DNA from: Podaxis mareebaensis
Taxonomy: Eukaryota; Basidiomycota; Agaricomycetes; Agaricales; Agaricaceae
DNA length: 64,000 nt
Direction of reading: 5' to 3'
Assembly (NCBI GenBank): GCA_018524725.1
Contig: JAEUWP010000207.1
Location: 248,001-312,000 of the forward strand
The notes below the pieces were generated by a model. It saw nothing but the letters and a program-made list of their open reading frames with translations, searched no databases and was not told the origin of the DNA. The translations under genes and the position numbers were made by a program. Every line of letters begins with the position of its first letter. Within the stretch, counting starts at the first letter, position 1. This document shows, piece by piece, positions 32,901 through 46,600 of this stretch.

Positions 32901-35900
32901 AAGTGAGTGTTTGATGGTGACTTGTTCAGGGGAGAGCACTCATCCGCGCATAGAATAACATGTTTCAATGCACTATGTCCGTCTTTGTTAACGGGGGCAC
33001 TTTCGCGTTTCCTGCAGGCGTTCTCGGCACCGAAGTGTCTCAACCCCCAACCATTAATGGAACATCTGGTGATGGACCTTGTGTTGTCCTGACCAGCTCT
33101 GAGCTCCAGCTGCACTTGAGATTGCATGACTTCTTCCTTGGTGAGCGGATGATGTCCTATGTCAAGTACACAAAAAGCCGACGCATCCGTAGAAATGACT
33201 TTTAATGCGCCCACCATATATGGTCACATAGACTATCACTTCCCCGATAGGCTATCTTATGACCATGCAAAGAATGGTCCTAAGGTTTTAATGATTGATG
33301 GTGAGTTCAACAATTACGTTGCATACCTCCAGTGCTAAGAGCGTAACCTCAGGTATGGACATCGTCGCAAACCGCCTATTTGGCCCAATGCCACGAACTT
33401 CGACATATCTGTGCATCTGGGAAATGAGTTTCGGCCACTTAAAACTGGACATGTCCCTTTCGGATGCACAAATCTTGGCGCACGCTGGGAGATCTTTTGT
33501 CCTAGGTTTTACAGACTTAGCCAATGCCCCTGCCGCCGAGTATATGCCTGCCATCGATCCAGATAGTAAGTAATGGTGGTACTCAAGAGATTATTGTCAC
33601 TCACCCTTTCCGGTAGTAACCTTCTATAAAGTCAATGTCAAATCAGCGGAAATGACCTTGCGGGTTAATGGTGCTGCACTTCAAATCATCTGCAAATCCG
33701 GGGTGAAGATTGACAGCAACGATGTTGGGGGCAAAAATTATAGTAAATCCACTGGGTTGCGCATACCTCACATTGGTGTCAAGATTTTGTTGAATGCATC
33801 CGCCGAACGCAACGCATGGTTGGAAGCAGCGGATGTTACCACAGATCTCTATGTTGATATCTACGCGGCTCCAAGGGGTTTCAAAGAGCACATAGAGAAG
33901 CAGCGTGCATTCGTCAGCGAGCAAGACAAGTTGACAGGCCGTGCTGCAAGGATGCTCAGCCGAATGGAAGGAGGTCGGCATGGTTTTTACTTACAAACTC
34001 TATCCTACTAATGAACAACTCAGGTCGAAGTATGCACAAAAATGGTGTTTATATTCCCCAACCGCGACTTCCCGACCCTCGTAAACACAAGGTCCAGATA
34101 GCGCAACCCCCACCACGGAAACCAACTCCTGCTGTACATCTGCATCGTTCTTCAGTTATTATCAATGTCTCTGAATCTGAAGGAGAGGAGGTCATATCCG
34201 AAGCTGACAGAGATGCAAGGCTTGCGTACGTCAACCACGCCCATGATCACGACCGAAAAAACTTACGCTAAGTGATTAGGAGGACTCGCACATCGACGCC
34301 GATCTACATTCGAGATGAAGAGGGATCTATGTCAAGCGGTGATGAATCGGACGACGCGGATCTAACCGATGGAGATTCTACAGACAGTGATTGGACTGAT
34401 CTTGAAGGTGCGTACCTTTGAAGGGCATCGTGTTAATAATGATGCTGACAAGCGCCAGGTCGCATTCCAAGTCGCGATGGGTCCCTTTTGATGTATTATG
34501 CGCATCTGACACGACATTACACTGCTGCTCATAAGAACGATCCTGGATTTTGGGAGGGTCCGTCTTTCATCTTGACGAAAGTGAGAGCATTCTTCCTCTG
34601 CCGGTAAATTGATCCCTCATGTGTAAATCCAGGACCGTGGTCACTGTTCCGCTTCGAGGCTCTCTAAGGATTACATTGCAGATGTCCAACGAGTGTTGCA
34701 AAATCCAGTTACCGTCACTCCTAACTCGGAACAAGGCACTACCACTACACGACTGTATTTCAAGCGTTCCGCCGATATCAGGTTGACGCCCCTACTAGTT
34801 CCCGTTTCCGCACACCTCCAACAAGCAGTGTGTTCAGTTGTAAGAAAGTCAATTACCTCTCTATCCAATACTTACCTGAATTGTTAGCATCTTGGTCCTG
34901 AACTGGAAATCGACGCCCTGATTGCGAAGTGCTCCTCCTTTATATCTTCTTCTGCGAAGGAAGAGATGAAGGGAGAGACTCGGAGCATCCTCGAAGCGTC
35001 GTGCCCTGCTATCACCGTTTATGTGCTCCAAAACCTCTCCACGTCCGAAGAGGGGCATCCCAAAATTGCACCACAGCTGAAAGAAAGTCACATTTCTTCC
35101 AAACTGGACATCACCGCGGAGGTTGGTTTATACGTAGAGAAAATTAGCTTCAACGGCGTTTTCTCGAAATCCGAAACCAGGACGAAATCCTTCATTCAAA
35201 TGTTGTCCTTGCAATTAGATACCCTCTCTGGAAAAAATGTCCAGAACCCTTCAACCGAACCAACGATCTTCGATTGCCGTGTGACCGGTCTAGAGGTTGA
35301 TTCGCAGCCAAGTAAAATCCACCTGCGTTGGGCGGATCTCACAACAACCGTTGGCCACCGTGGTCCAGAGCTGCTTACCGCGGCTGCTATCACGTTGAAA
35401 CAGGATATTTCCCAGAGCCTTGGGATGCTCCAGACTATTGAAAAACACAACCGGGTAGTTATGCAAAATGTGATGCACGAAATCCTGCGACTATCAGAAA
35501 ACCTGACTGTCATAGACCCCCTGTCGACCATCCAGTCGTCCTACCTTGTACAAGAGGGTATTCCCCATAGGCTGCGCACCGACCCCACCTTCCGCTTCCT
35601 CTTTCACCTTCGTAATTGTTTGCGCAACCTACCGCCCGAGGAACGGAACCAAGTTTTGTCTTCCCAAATGATTCCTGACCTCCTTAATCCTGATGATTTC
35701 GAGTCAGCATTGCATTCGCGGTTTGTGAGCTTGGATCAAGATTTGGATACCACACATGATCCCACTCTACTGGAAACGCTACTCAAGATCAGGCAGCCAA
35801 AGGACCATCCGGTTACTTTCGCTCCCCGCATAATATCAAGTATCTCCGTTGAGCTCCAGAAGACCCGCTTGCGAATTCCTGCACCCACAGGTACTTCCTC

Positions 35901-38900
35901 TAATGAATTTTTCGTCGCCGCCGTACGCATCTACGCACAAACACATCCCCTGGATCTTATACGACACACGTTCAGCAATCCAGCGAGCATGTCACAAATA
36001 TCCCTTCGCGATAAACGACCGCATTCTGTCAAAAGAATATCTGTCCAGGTCGCTATTGACACCATCTCCTTTACTATCTATTCTCACCTCATGAATTTCG
36101 TCCAACATGTCCTACGAGTCCGCCGCATATACCTATCTCAAGTGGCGTCGACTCCCGCCAAACCCAAATCCCTTGATGACAAGCCATCCTTGTCTAATAA
36201 AGCTACGGGATCACTATATATTGACGCGACCGTCCTTTTGAACTCCATCAGACTCCGAGCTGCCGGCGCTAATCTCATATTTGAGGTTGGGGCGAAAATT
36301 GTGCAATTTGTTTCCTCATTCTCCTTACCATCCGGTCAAGGGGACGAAGCCCTCAACAACAGCATTCTTTTTGACAAGATATACCTACAAGCTCGCTCAC
36401 CGCTCGACAAGGCGAAACCAGAGACAGACCAAGATATCCTTGCTGCATTTGATTTTACCAAAGGGAAGGCCAGTGCAGTCATGCGCCAGGAGCAGAATCT
36501 CAGGCGGAGTGCGAAAGTGGTTTTCTCATTCGGAGGCCTGCATCTCAGCGTCCCTCGAAGTGCTTTGAAGTTGTACCGCTTTGTAGAGGAATGGCGAGCT
36601 GATTTTCTCCCTGGGATTGAGGCAACATTCAAAGCTGCACTCTCAGAACTTCGCATCCCTTCAGATGAACCTCGATCCCCTACTCCTTCGATCCGCTCTC
36701 CCACCAGACAGCCTCAGCTACAGGTGAATGGACAGATTATCCAGATGGGAATCTCCTTGCAAGTCATGCATGGAACGTGGCTTTCTTGGCAAGCCAACCA
36801 CGTGATCACATATCTCCAGTCATTTAACCCCTCCAGCCTCGCCTTCGGCCTGCAGATCGCATCCACAGTCCTCGAAATTTCAACGAGAAAGAATGTGCAA
36901 GACGCGGCACCAAGTAGCCGAGTGAAGCTTGCCTTCCCTTCTTTGTCCCTCGGCGGCAACTACAACGGCCGTTTGGTGCAAACCTTTGTTATAATTGACT
37001 ACTTGGATCTCAAAGTCAAGCCCTCTCACTGGGATACATTGCTCGTTGTTCAGCAAAAGTTTGGTCAAGACTTCAATGACCTCGTTGCTTTGATGCAAGA
37101 GACTCGCTGGAAATCATCCTCGAAACTTCAGCAGCCCTCACGATCGAAGCCCCAGCTCAAGTTCGGCGGGTTCTTCAAAATGCGAGGCTTCCGGGTTGGC
37201 TTCGAAGGATTTTCTTCGACAATGTTTCTGGAGTGCCAGGACATAGGAGGCGGCTTGCGAAGTGGCAGTGGTGACAGTTGGGACGTTGGATTGACGGATT
37301 TGGCGCTCTCCTTGGCGCCACGGTCTACAGGATCCGTGACAGAGTCTTTCAGCCGTAGTCGTCGTTCTGTCTTTGTTATCATCGATGTGAAGCTTGTGGC
37401 TGGAAAGCAGAAGTGTTTCCCTTACGGGAAAACGCTCGAACTAGCGATCACCAAGATACACGCAGTCATGCAACCCAGTTCTATTGGGGAGATTGGTGAT
37501 TTCATTGATCATTTGCAGGTGTGTGTGCCGTGTTTTGCAACATTGTCCATATTTCTGATACTGCTGCTAGGCTGAAATCTTGGAGAGAAAGGAACAGCGC
37601 GCCCAAGAATTAGCGGCTTTCAAACAGAAGACACAAAGCATCATGAAAACTTTCGAGGTCAAAGTTCGTGATGTCCAGGCTGAACAGACATCAGGGCTCG
37701 CCAGATACATCATCAACGTCTCAATCAAAGATGTTGGAATAGCCTTCCCTATCACCTTGGAGCAGGATATTCAACTGCATCGACATCGAGTTAAGGATGC
37801 GTCTACCAGGGCTTTCCTATTTTCAGTGTCATCAATAGCGTTTGGCATCAACCACGGTGAAACTGGGGAAGCAGTCATGAAGAAGTTGTCTTTCCAGTTT
37901 GTTTCTGAGTAAGCCCGTTATCAGTTGTCCCCGAGTGGTTACTCATAAAGCGCCAGCTTCCGGCAGTCAGAACCGGGCGATTTCAATGGTGCGAAACACC
38001 TTACGAGGAATCGTCTCGTCTACCCCGAAATGAAGGCGCAACTGCGCTCTGTCCTTCGCGCAGACTCACGCCAACTATGGGTCAACGCCAACGTTAGCGG
38101 ATTCATCCTGGACTTGGACTCTACCATTGCGGATTTTGTTTTCTCATTGATCGATGTTTACCGACAAGGGAAAGAGCGACTCGAGCAGTTATCTAGCAAC
38201 GTTACACGTTCACCTTCTTCCCCTCCGGAAGAACTTGAGAAGCCCGCTTTGGAGAAACATTATCATGCCATCCCTACTTCAAATGTCTTCACTTCGTTGA
38301 CGTTCCTGAGTGGAAAAGTGCGCATGTATAGCAATTCTGCCACCAGACTCTACCGGAGTAGGACTTTATCCACAGGCGCCGCTGAGCTTACTGACGAGCA
38401 AATACTTGAAGTTGGAGCTGAAATCTTCAACCTTCCAGTTGTCTCCGTCTGGGCCGAATACCGTGCTACGCCTGCCCTGCAGAAATTCGGCGGCAGTCAT
38501 GATCAAGAGCCTTCAACTCTCATGTTCAAGAGCACAGTCCACTCCAGCCGCAACGTCCTCCGTCCCACTCTCCTCCCATTCCTGACAGAATTGGTCAATC
38601 ACTTTGAAACTCGCATGCGCAAGGTCAGCTCCCGGATGGTCCTATCTCCCGCCTTGTCGCAGTCCAGTAGCGCGGCATCCACCGATAAAGAAGAAGCCCT
38701 CAAGGCTGTATCGAGTATGCGGGTTAGTTTCAGCTTACGCATTGACCGCTCAAAGCTGGAGTTCACTTGTCAACCGGACGTTAACGTTGTCGCTGGTCTT
38801 CACTGGGAGAGCGGTGGCTTTATTGTCAATGTATCACCTGGTGCACGTCAGGTGACGTTCACGGGAACAGTAGGCGGTTTGACAATTGGACTGAAACATG

Positions 38901-40952
38901 GATTCCTCAGTGATGACTGCCTCCAACTTGACGCACGAAATCTCGCCTTTTCAGTCTCTTTCTCGAAGGCGGAGTTCACCCCAAAACTCATCAGGAATTC
39001 GATATCCATCATTCTTGACACCGAGTTCCACGGCAAGGTCAAATTCTCAAGACTACAGGATATTCTATGTTTCAAAGCCGTCTGGCTCGATCTATTCCCC
39101 CTCTTCAACAATCCGCCAACGTCGGAAGCTAGGACCCCCCTAAAGTATACCCCTAACACTCCGCTCGTCACGCCGTCACCAGTTAAGCAGACGTTCATCA
39201 CAATGGTACTCCTCCGCGTACGCCGAATCAACCTTGAAGCAGACCTTGGTCAATCCATCAGCAAAGTCACTTTGAATCTCAACCAAGCGGTCATGAGAAC
39301 TAAACTCACTGAAAGGTCCAATGAAGTGGCAATATTCGTGGAAGAACTTCTTATCATAGCCGATGGAAATCTATCCGGTCGTGCTCGCGTTCGCGACTGT
39401 CTCTTCGAGACTATTAGGAGGACAGATATCCTATCCCTCAAGCAAGTAGATGGGCGAATGCTAGAACTCAGATTGACTAGTGGACCGCTGATCGCCACCT
39501 TGGAGTCAGACAGGCAGAGGTTACTCCACTACCAGTAGGTTTCTTGAGTTCGGGAAGGAACGTAACGACTAATGGTTTATTAGCGCCGAACCCCTCGAAG
39601 TTGAAATCCACGACGATTGGTCGTCTAGCTCCCTGACAGGGGGTCAAGAAAGACCATTATGCCTTTCCTTCATTGTTACCAGCCCAGAAATCGTCGCAGC
39701 CGTCACAATCGGAACCATTCCAAAGCTCATGTCCTATGCCAACAAGTTCGAGGCCAACCTCGAGGCACAACGAGAAGGTGCCAGTAGGGAGTCAGCAGCG
39801 TTCCGAGGGAGGCGTTCCTTGAAGCCAGACAACCCACTTTCAGCCGTTGCTGAAGCTATGCTTCAAACCGCGAAAACAAAATTCAAAGAAGCCGACAGCG
39901 GCTTGTCCTACGTTATTCGGCAATTTATAAGTTTGCGGTTGAATCATTTACGATTAGTTGTCTTCCCGCGCAGCATGGAAGACCCAGAGATGGCCCAGTT
40001 CGTAGCCAGAGATGTTCGGGCAAAGCTGAACAGACTTGTGGCAACCGAATCGACGCCTGCACAAAGGGATCTACACCTTTCATTCTCCTCAATGATCATC
40101 TCAAAGTATATGCAACACCAGCCCCAAAACGTTGCCCTGCCTGGAGTGGAAGAGTGTCGCTCATGGCTCGAAACTTTTGTCAAGGGTGCCACTGAGGCTA
40201 CAATAGTTGGGTTGCCGTCGATGACGATGCACATGTTCAGTGAGGAGTTGGTTGGGGACACCACTAGGAGCCTGATCTACGATTTCCACAGCAACTTTAT
40301 CCGACAGGGCATGAAGGAGGTTGACGATATCTACATCACTCTGAACGTTGCACTCTACTCGTGGCTCACGTTGCTTAGGAAGAATATGAGCAGGGAAATG
40401 GACCAGGTGCGAGCCACCGCGGAGTGGCGTACGTCATTGACCTCAGGGATTGGGTCGCCTAAAACCTTAGAGAAGCGCAAAAAAGCCCCAGAACATGTAT
40501 CTCTCGCGGATCCGCCGACAAAGTCAGCCACTCTTCCCGCTGCCGGAACTAGCCCGCCTTCCGTCTTCTCGACCACTCAGACTCGCTCTGCAACAACAGC
40601 CGTTCCCCCAACTGTCCCACAAGGAACTGTTGAGTCGCCCCCAACGGTCTTCGAACCAACGACCGCAATACCTTTCCCTGGGCCAGATTCCTCTCCAGCC
40701 AACACGGACCGTACGGCTAAACGCAAGGATATCAAATACGAACCGCGCAAACGTTCCATCGAGCGGTTGACGATGAGGCAGTTGGGAGAAGCAACACCTG
40801 ATGTCATGCATCCCTTCTTCATGAAGAAAGCAGGTTTCAATCTGGAAGATTCACTACCGCAATATGTCAACGAGTATGCAACCACACCTCTCGAGGAGAT
40901 CATGGAAGTTCTGTTGAAGCTATACAGCCAGCAGCTAAAAACAGACAAGTAA
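29955..40952 (+). CDS. CSF1: Csf1, bridge-like lipid transfer protein (BLTP1 family)
   Basis: A giant protein of roughly 3,300 residues in many exons. The N-terminus carries a membrane helix (LLLISCICIAVALVLYFFYW), then the Csf1 signature LYWNQEGSSCWVEI, which splices to GSIHFSILTGRILLKDVHYH and VKGQIQWQYWIRRP, followed by FEWFLYNRTAAYDNI. The remainder consists of long beta-rich stretches typical of chorein-like lipid-transfer tubes, including an intron-poor block at about 34966-37500. Csf1 is an ER-anchored protein that moves phospholipid, notably phosphatidylethanolamine, at membrane contacts and supports GPI-anchor synthesis and growth in the cold. The C-terminal region (39729-40952) is hydrophilic with a Pro/Thr-rich linker. 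The ATG at 29955 puts the helix at the extreme N-terminus. Exact exon borders around 30890-34960 were not all resolved. Confidence 0.9.
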
Positions 40953-41128
40953 AGATATTTCAGTTTCGCTGAGGATTCAGGTGGATTTTTATTTGACAAT
41001 GACTCTTAATCTATTGCATGGATATTTTGTGCCTCATCTTATCATCTGAACTAATCCCACACTGTATAATATGACAAGAGCATGATGTATATTAGGCGAA
41101 TGAATAGGAGTAATAAAATAGTCCGGAA

Positions 41129-42073
41129 TCACTTTGCCCCACTGAACACACTAAGAAGAGCGAAACACCCATAGAGCAGGCTACATGGGTATGCGACGAG
41201 CAACCGTTGCTCGGACATGCGTAGCACAGCAACAAAAATTCCCGACGCAGCGTACGTGCACCAGAGAATAGATATTAGTGATAATAAGTATCCAAATGTG
41301 CCACTAAGATGGAAATGGTTAGTGAAACGGAAACAAGCTGTGAATACCATCAACGTACTCGAGATGAATCATAACGCTAATGGCGCCAACACCAACCATA
41401 GGGAGCAAGCAATATCCAAGCACAGAAGCTACACGATACGCGTCGATACCATGGTCTGACATCAAATTCAAGAGAGTGTACATGGAGGCGGATCCAAAGA
41501 GACCAACGCCATAGATGTAACCGAAATTAGGTTTTCCAGACTGTCATGACAGGTCAGACAATAACCTGGGCGTCATTCAGCAGGTACTTACAAAAAGAAG
41601 GAAAATACCAAAACAGAAGAAGAAAATGATTGGGCCAGCCAGATCCGCGTCGTCCATTATACGCTCATCAACACGCTGGAGCGGATTTAGAACTGTCATG
41701 GATTTGGCACGTATGTGTGAGAAATTGATTCCGAGTTCTGCAACAAGGAACAGTAATGAGCTCAATATGTTGTCTGAGTATGACATAGAAACGTACCTTC
41801 AAGCAGCGGAGGTTCACCCTCGAATCCGCCAGTGCCAAACGCTGTCCACCAGCCACCCGGCGATTGAATAGAGCCGCCATAGCCGCCTCCTTGTGCAATG
41901 TTGCCTTGTGCCATCTGCCCATCCAAGCTGGGGCGTGAACCAGGATAGAATGCATTAGGGTCGTGTATGCTCGCGCTCGGTGCATAGAATTGAAGTGGCT
42001 CTTGTATGGGAGCTTGGTAGTATGTGTTTTGAGATGAGGATGCACCATAGGGATTCGTATTGTCTTGCCACAT
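41129..42073 (-). CDS. YIP1: Yip1 family Golgi membrane protein (YIPF5-like)
   Basis: Yip1 proteins recruit Ypt/Rab GTPases and support ER-to-Golgi vesicle formation. The first exon has the usual Gln/Tyr/Pro-rich cytosolic head (MWQDNTNPYGASSSQNTYYQ) and the GGFEGEPPLLE motif. It splices to ELGINFSHIRAKSMTVLNPL, characteristic of Yip1. Membrane segments follow: GPIIFFFCFGIFLLF, NFGYIYGVGLFGSASMYTLL, YRVASVLGYCLLPMVGVGAI, FGYLLSLISILWCTYAASGIF and LLVAYPCSLLYGCFALLSVF. It is head-to-head with NSA2, with about 195 bp between and a TATATAA-like sequence near 42188. Confidence 0.92.
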
Positions 42074-42267
42074 TGTCTATGTTCTTGGTGAGGAGGTGAT
42101 GTGAGTAGAAGAAGTGAGTTGGCTGGAATTCCCCGCAAGGCGCGGAACACGTCCAGACTGCGTTCTAACACGTCGAGTGAACTCTGGATTATATAATGAA
42201 TGTCACGTGAATACCACTTAATGATTGACTTTCTTTTGCTCCTGCTTCACAATCTCGTTCAGCAGCA

Positions 42268-43315
42268 ATGGTATGCCTAATTCAATTTCACATTCTACTG
42301 GGAGCTGACAATTTCTTTTCATTCTCCAGCCGCAGGTAATTTTACGAGACTCGAGGCCTTGTTTAGGCACTAACCGTGGAGATTTAGAACGAATATATTG
42401 AGGAGCACATCAAACGACATGGAAGGCGGCTGGATTACTATGAACGAAAGTACGTACCTTCCCATCCTCTTGCCCTCCATATCATCCCAACGTAACTATA
42501 GGCGAAAACGTGAGGCTCGCGCTGCCCACAAATCCTCTGCCGTTGCCCAGAAAACCTTTGGTTTGAAGGCCAAACTCCTGCATGCCAAGCGGCATAGGGA
42601 AAAGGTTCAGATGAAAAAGACCCTCAAAGCCCATGACGAGCGCAACGTTAAGCAAGCCGACTCCGGTACCGTTTCCGATGGTGCTTTGCCTACCTACCTC
42701 CTCGACCGTGAAGTCCAAAAGGACGCAAAGGCGCTGTCTACGGCGATCAAACAGAAGCGAAAAGATAAGGCTGCCAAATACGCTGTTCCCCTTCCCAAAG
42801 TCCGCGGGATTGCAGAGGATGAGATGTTCAAGGTAGTCAAGACTGGAAAGAGCAAGAGCAAGTCGTGGAAACGTATGGTGACCAAAGCAACTTTTGTTGG
42901 TGAAGGTTTCACTCGCAAACCGGTCAAGATGGAGCGTTTCATTCGTCCAATGGCATTGCGATACAAAAAAGCGAATGTGACGCACCGTACGTGCCTCCAA
43001 CTTATCGGTACTCGTTCCTTTCTTATATTATATCAGCTGACCTCAAAGCGACCTTCCAACTACAAATCCTTGGCGTCAAGAAGAATCCACAGTCGCCCAT
43101 GTATACACAGCTCGGTGTCCTCACCAAAGGAACAGTGATTGAGGTCAACGTATCCGAACTTGGAATGGTAACCGCTGGAGGAAAGGTCGTCTTCGGGAAA
43201 TACGCGCAGATCACAAATAACCCCGAAAACGACGGTTGTGTCAATGCTGTCTTGCGTACGTCTATCATTCCATTTACTTCTATGTCTGCTGATATTTCTT
43301 CCCCCAGTTGTATGA
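42268..43315 (+). CDS. NSA2: Ribosome biogenesis protein Nsa2
   Basis: A nucleolar 60S assembly factor needed for 27SB rRNA processing. The universally conserved N-terminus MPQNEYIE is rebuilt only by joining ATG (42268-42270), a 6-nt exon CCGCAG (42330-42335) and the exon from 42388 ([20 protein letters not shown]). The rest matches Nsa2: [33 protein letters not shown], then [40 protein letters not shown], and the C-terminal beta barrel ending [15 protein letters not shown]. The last codons are split by an intron, with the stop at 43313-43315. Length is about 260 residues, normal for the family. Confidence 0.96.
42330..42335 (+). other. NSA2: 6-nt micro-exon of NSA2
   Basis: CCGCAG is flanked by an acceptor TTCTCCAG, with a CTGAC branch site upstream, and a donor GTAATT. 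It encodes Pro-Gln, residues 2 and 3 of the invariant MPQNEY start. Confidence 0.85.
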
Positions 43316-43453
43316 TTTGCCTGCGTTCATGTAATACTACTACCACTTGTAATGTCTTCACGACCACCTGATCTCATAAAAGTATACCAACTGCGGTACC
43401 GTTAATGCGTGCATATTATGGTGTATCTTCCGAACGATACAGTCCCATTAACT

Positions 43454-43471
43454 ATATATATATATATATAC
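43454..43471. repeat. (TA)9 microsatellite
   Basis: A perfect run of nine TA units between the convergent NSA2 and transcription factor genes. Confidence 0.9.
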
Positions 43472-43600
43472 ATGAAGTCAAAAAAAAGAGAAACGAAAGC
43501 CAATCAACAGCACAACAACGATGACGATAAAATTTATGACTGCCAATGAGTGAACATGCGAGAACTCTAAGATGGAGGCGACGATCGCCGAAACACGGCC

Positions 43601-46600
43601 TTAGCGGCTGAAGGGGGTTTCATGCACAAATTGATGTTGGGTATAACGTGGGCTGTCGTCTTTTTCCGATAGATCTGGAGGCGGTAGCAGAGGATGTTTG
43701 TTCCAATGGCGGAATTCTGTTGGACGAGACGTTTTCTGACCGTTTCTTTCATTACCTTCCAGAACTTGATATGCAATGTCACTGTCCCAATCTGTCACCC
43801 TGTATATTACCAATGAATATGTACATCGTAGGAAAAAGGGCATGAACACTTACCTAGGTTTCATTGTCGACGGCTGCGGATCCCTTGACTGCGTCGTGGA
43901 GGAATTGTGGAAAGTTGAAGAAGACGAACGTCGGACATCTACACTCCTTTCAATGGGCGGAGCGATCCCTCGGTGTGAAGTATCCACCGCGACATTTGTC
44001 AATGACTTGTATTCAGCCGTGGTAAAAGTAGTCTGACTGTCCTTCCTCAGGAGTTGTAGATTCGGGAAAGATGTTCTGCGCAAGAAACTGCTGGAGGACG
44101 AGATTTCTCCACTTGTTGGTGATGGTGGAATAGGTCTGTTCACTAGCGATGTAGTGCGCATCCTAACCGGGTGGTGATGTTGCAATGGTGGCACCGGGTT
44201 ATTGCCGTATACCGAACGTCTATCCAATCGGCCATCCTGTGGAGCATCGGGTCGGGGTGCATCGAACCTTTGCAAGAGCTTGGGTTCCTGAACCGGAGGT
44301 TGGCTATCTGGCCATTGGAGACTAGGATGATGAACATTGGATGCGAATGGCTGACTGTCGAGCGGTTGAAAAAGAGGCTCGGACCTCAAAGGTGCCCGCT
44401 CCGTTTCTGGAAATACGTGAGGGATAAATTGAAGGGTACCATGTTGAGAGGGGTGATGTATTCCACGTGTGGCGAGTCGCCCTTGCTCAGTAGATACTCT
44501 GTGGCTTAGCGAGGTTTGGAGATGCAAACTCTGTGGATATGGGACCCCTGGAATCGGGCGGCACGTTTGGGCTTGACCAGATCCATGCGACAACGGAGTC
44601 CCATCTTTTTGACCTGATGATCCCGTGTTCAGGTGTTGACTAGCGGGAACGATATCCTTGATAAGTTCAAAAGATGGAGGCCGGATGTCATCCATCTGGT
44701 AGCGCTGCCCCGTGAATGAGATCGACCCATCCTGAAGAACCTGGAAGTTCGAGATGAGATCTTGGTCATCAAAGACCATGGGATGGAAAGTGCCGTTTGT
44801 CCCATCCATCGAGGGCATAGGAATGTCCAAACTCTCGAAGCTCTCGTCCTTGTCGGAAGGAAGGGCATCTTTGAGCTTGTTCCTATCCCGAGATGCTGTT
44901 TGAGCCGAATCGCGAAACCATGATTTATCCACTCACAACACCGTTTCCGCCCACTCCCACCTCGACCTCTTTGATTCCAACACTTTCATGCACACTTTCA
45001 CGTCGTCCAGAAGTTCATGAAGGTATATCCCGGTATCCCCAATCTTGATGGCTCGGATTTGCATCTTGCCCTTCCCACTGGCGATCATTGTCCTCTGCAG
45101 TTCCCATAAGATCATCGCCACAGTACCTGCGCAAACCAAAGCGGCATTAATCATGTTAGGGGCGTTGGATAAGCCTGTCCGCATTTCCACGTCCAAGATG
45201 CGCGCGCACGACCTTATTGATATCGCGCATTGACTCAGGGCGTATTGTCTGGTGTTATTATGTGGAAGCAGCGCAGCCGGGTTATATACACAAAATTGCC
45301 TCCATATCGTCATATGAACGCAGTGCCAAAGGGAATGAATTGTTGCAGATTGTCGGGAAAACGTTATGTTCGAGATATCCTCAGACCAACGGACTAGTGT
45401 CATAATGAGTCACGGGTCCTGAGCACGATGAAAAAGTAACGCACGGTGAGCTGGGATATTTTCAACCCATTCTTGCATAGTCAATTTGAGTTGTCGAATC
45501 ATCTCATCGGTCCAGCCATCTTTCAGAAAGCCACAAAAAACTTTACTCCTGTCAACGGGATACTTCCAAGGCCCTTAACTTTAGACGTGAAGCACCAAGA
45601 TCAGCGACCTACCAATGTCTTTGTCGTGAAAGCGATAATTCGGACGAGTTTGATAAATTGCGTGAAAGCCGACATCTTGGAGGGGATGTCTGGTGGTTGC
45701 TTGAAATCCGTTTCTGCATTACCAGTTTCCCAATATTCATCATCGACCTCGAGTGGCAAGTCGAGATCATAACTGGGCAATTTAATTAGGCACCGTTCAA
45801 GAGGTTCACTCCCACTCGCTTACTCTTCTTCACCAACCATAACACCTCTTCCTAAGCTGGCACCAAGAATCCGATCGAAGGCCAACAAAACCCAGAACGC
45901 TCGTTTCCATAATTCGTCATTGGCATTCGGATTGGCACCATAAACCGATTTTCGGTGGGCCCCTCGATCTTGAGCCTTCTTGATACCGATCGAAATGAAC
46001 AACCAGCCGATGGGAAGACACGTCGTTCCTCGCAAAAATAAGGTCATAAGCTGTGTCGATCGTCAAACGCGGCCTGTAATGGATAAAACGGAACCAAAAC
46101 TTACAATAAGTGTTTGAACCTCAAAAAGAGTCGCTGAGCAGAATATGCTTCGCCGGATGCAATGTACTTCCAACGCCACAAAAAACCATCTCCATCCAGT
46201 TGCCTTCCAATCTTCCTTTTCCGTAGGTGGACCACCCACTAGCCCTTCATCGCTCTCGTACCACCGACTAGCTACGGCAAACATCAATACACATACAACA
46301 GCAAACCAGATGTTGCTATGGTGCAAACGCTGATGCCAATAGCGCTCGAAAGTCGGTCGGTGTAGGAGAGGTAGATAGGTATTAGTGTGACAGAAAAAGA
46401 GGTCGAGGAGACGATGGGCAACATCGTCTGGAGGGAAGTAGCTAAGCACCGCCGCAACCAGGTGAGGCGCCTCCTTGCCATAACCTCCCCATTCCAACTC
46501 CCACTTTATTTTCATCAGCAAACATGAGAAATCAAATACTGCTTTAACGAACCTTGGGTGTACTCCAGAACTGGATACGGCGGCACGCCCGTAACTTCTC

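Noticed and set aside
44882..44936. Stop codon splitting the transcription factor into two genes
   Set aside because: A GTGAGT...GATAG intron removes the stop and joins ETV to LNKLKDALPSDKD in frame.
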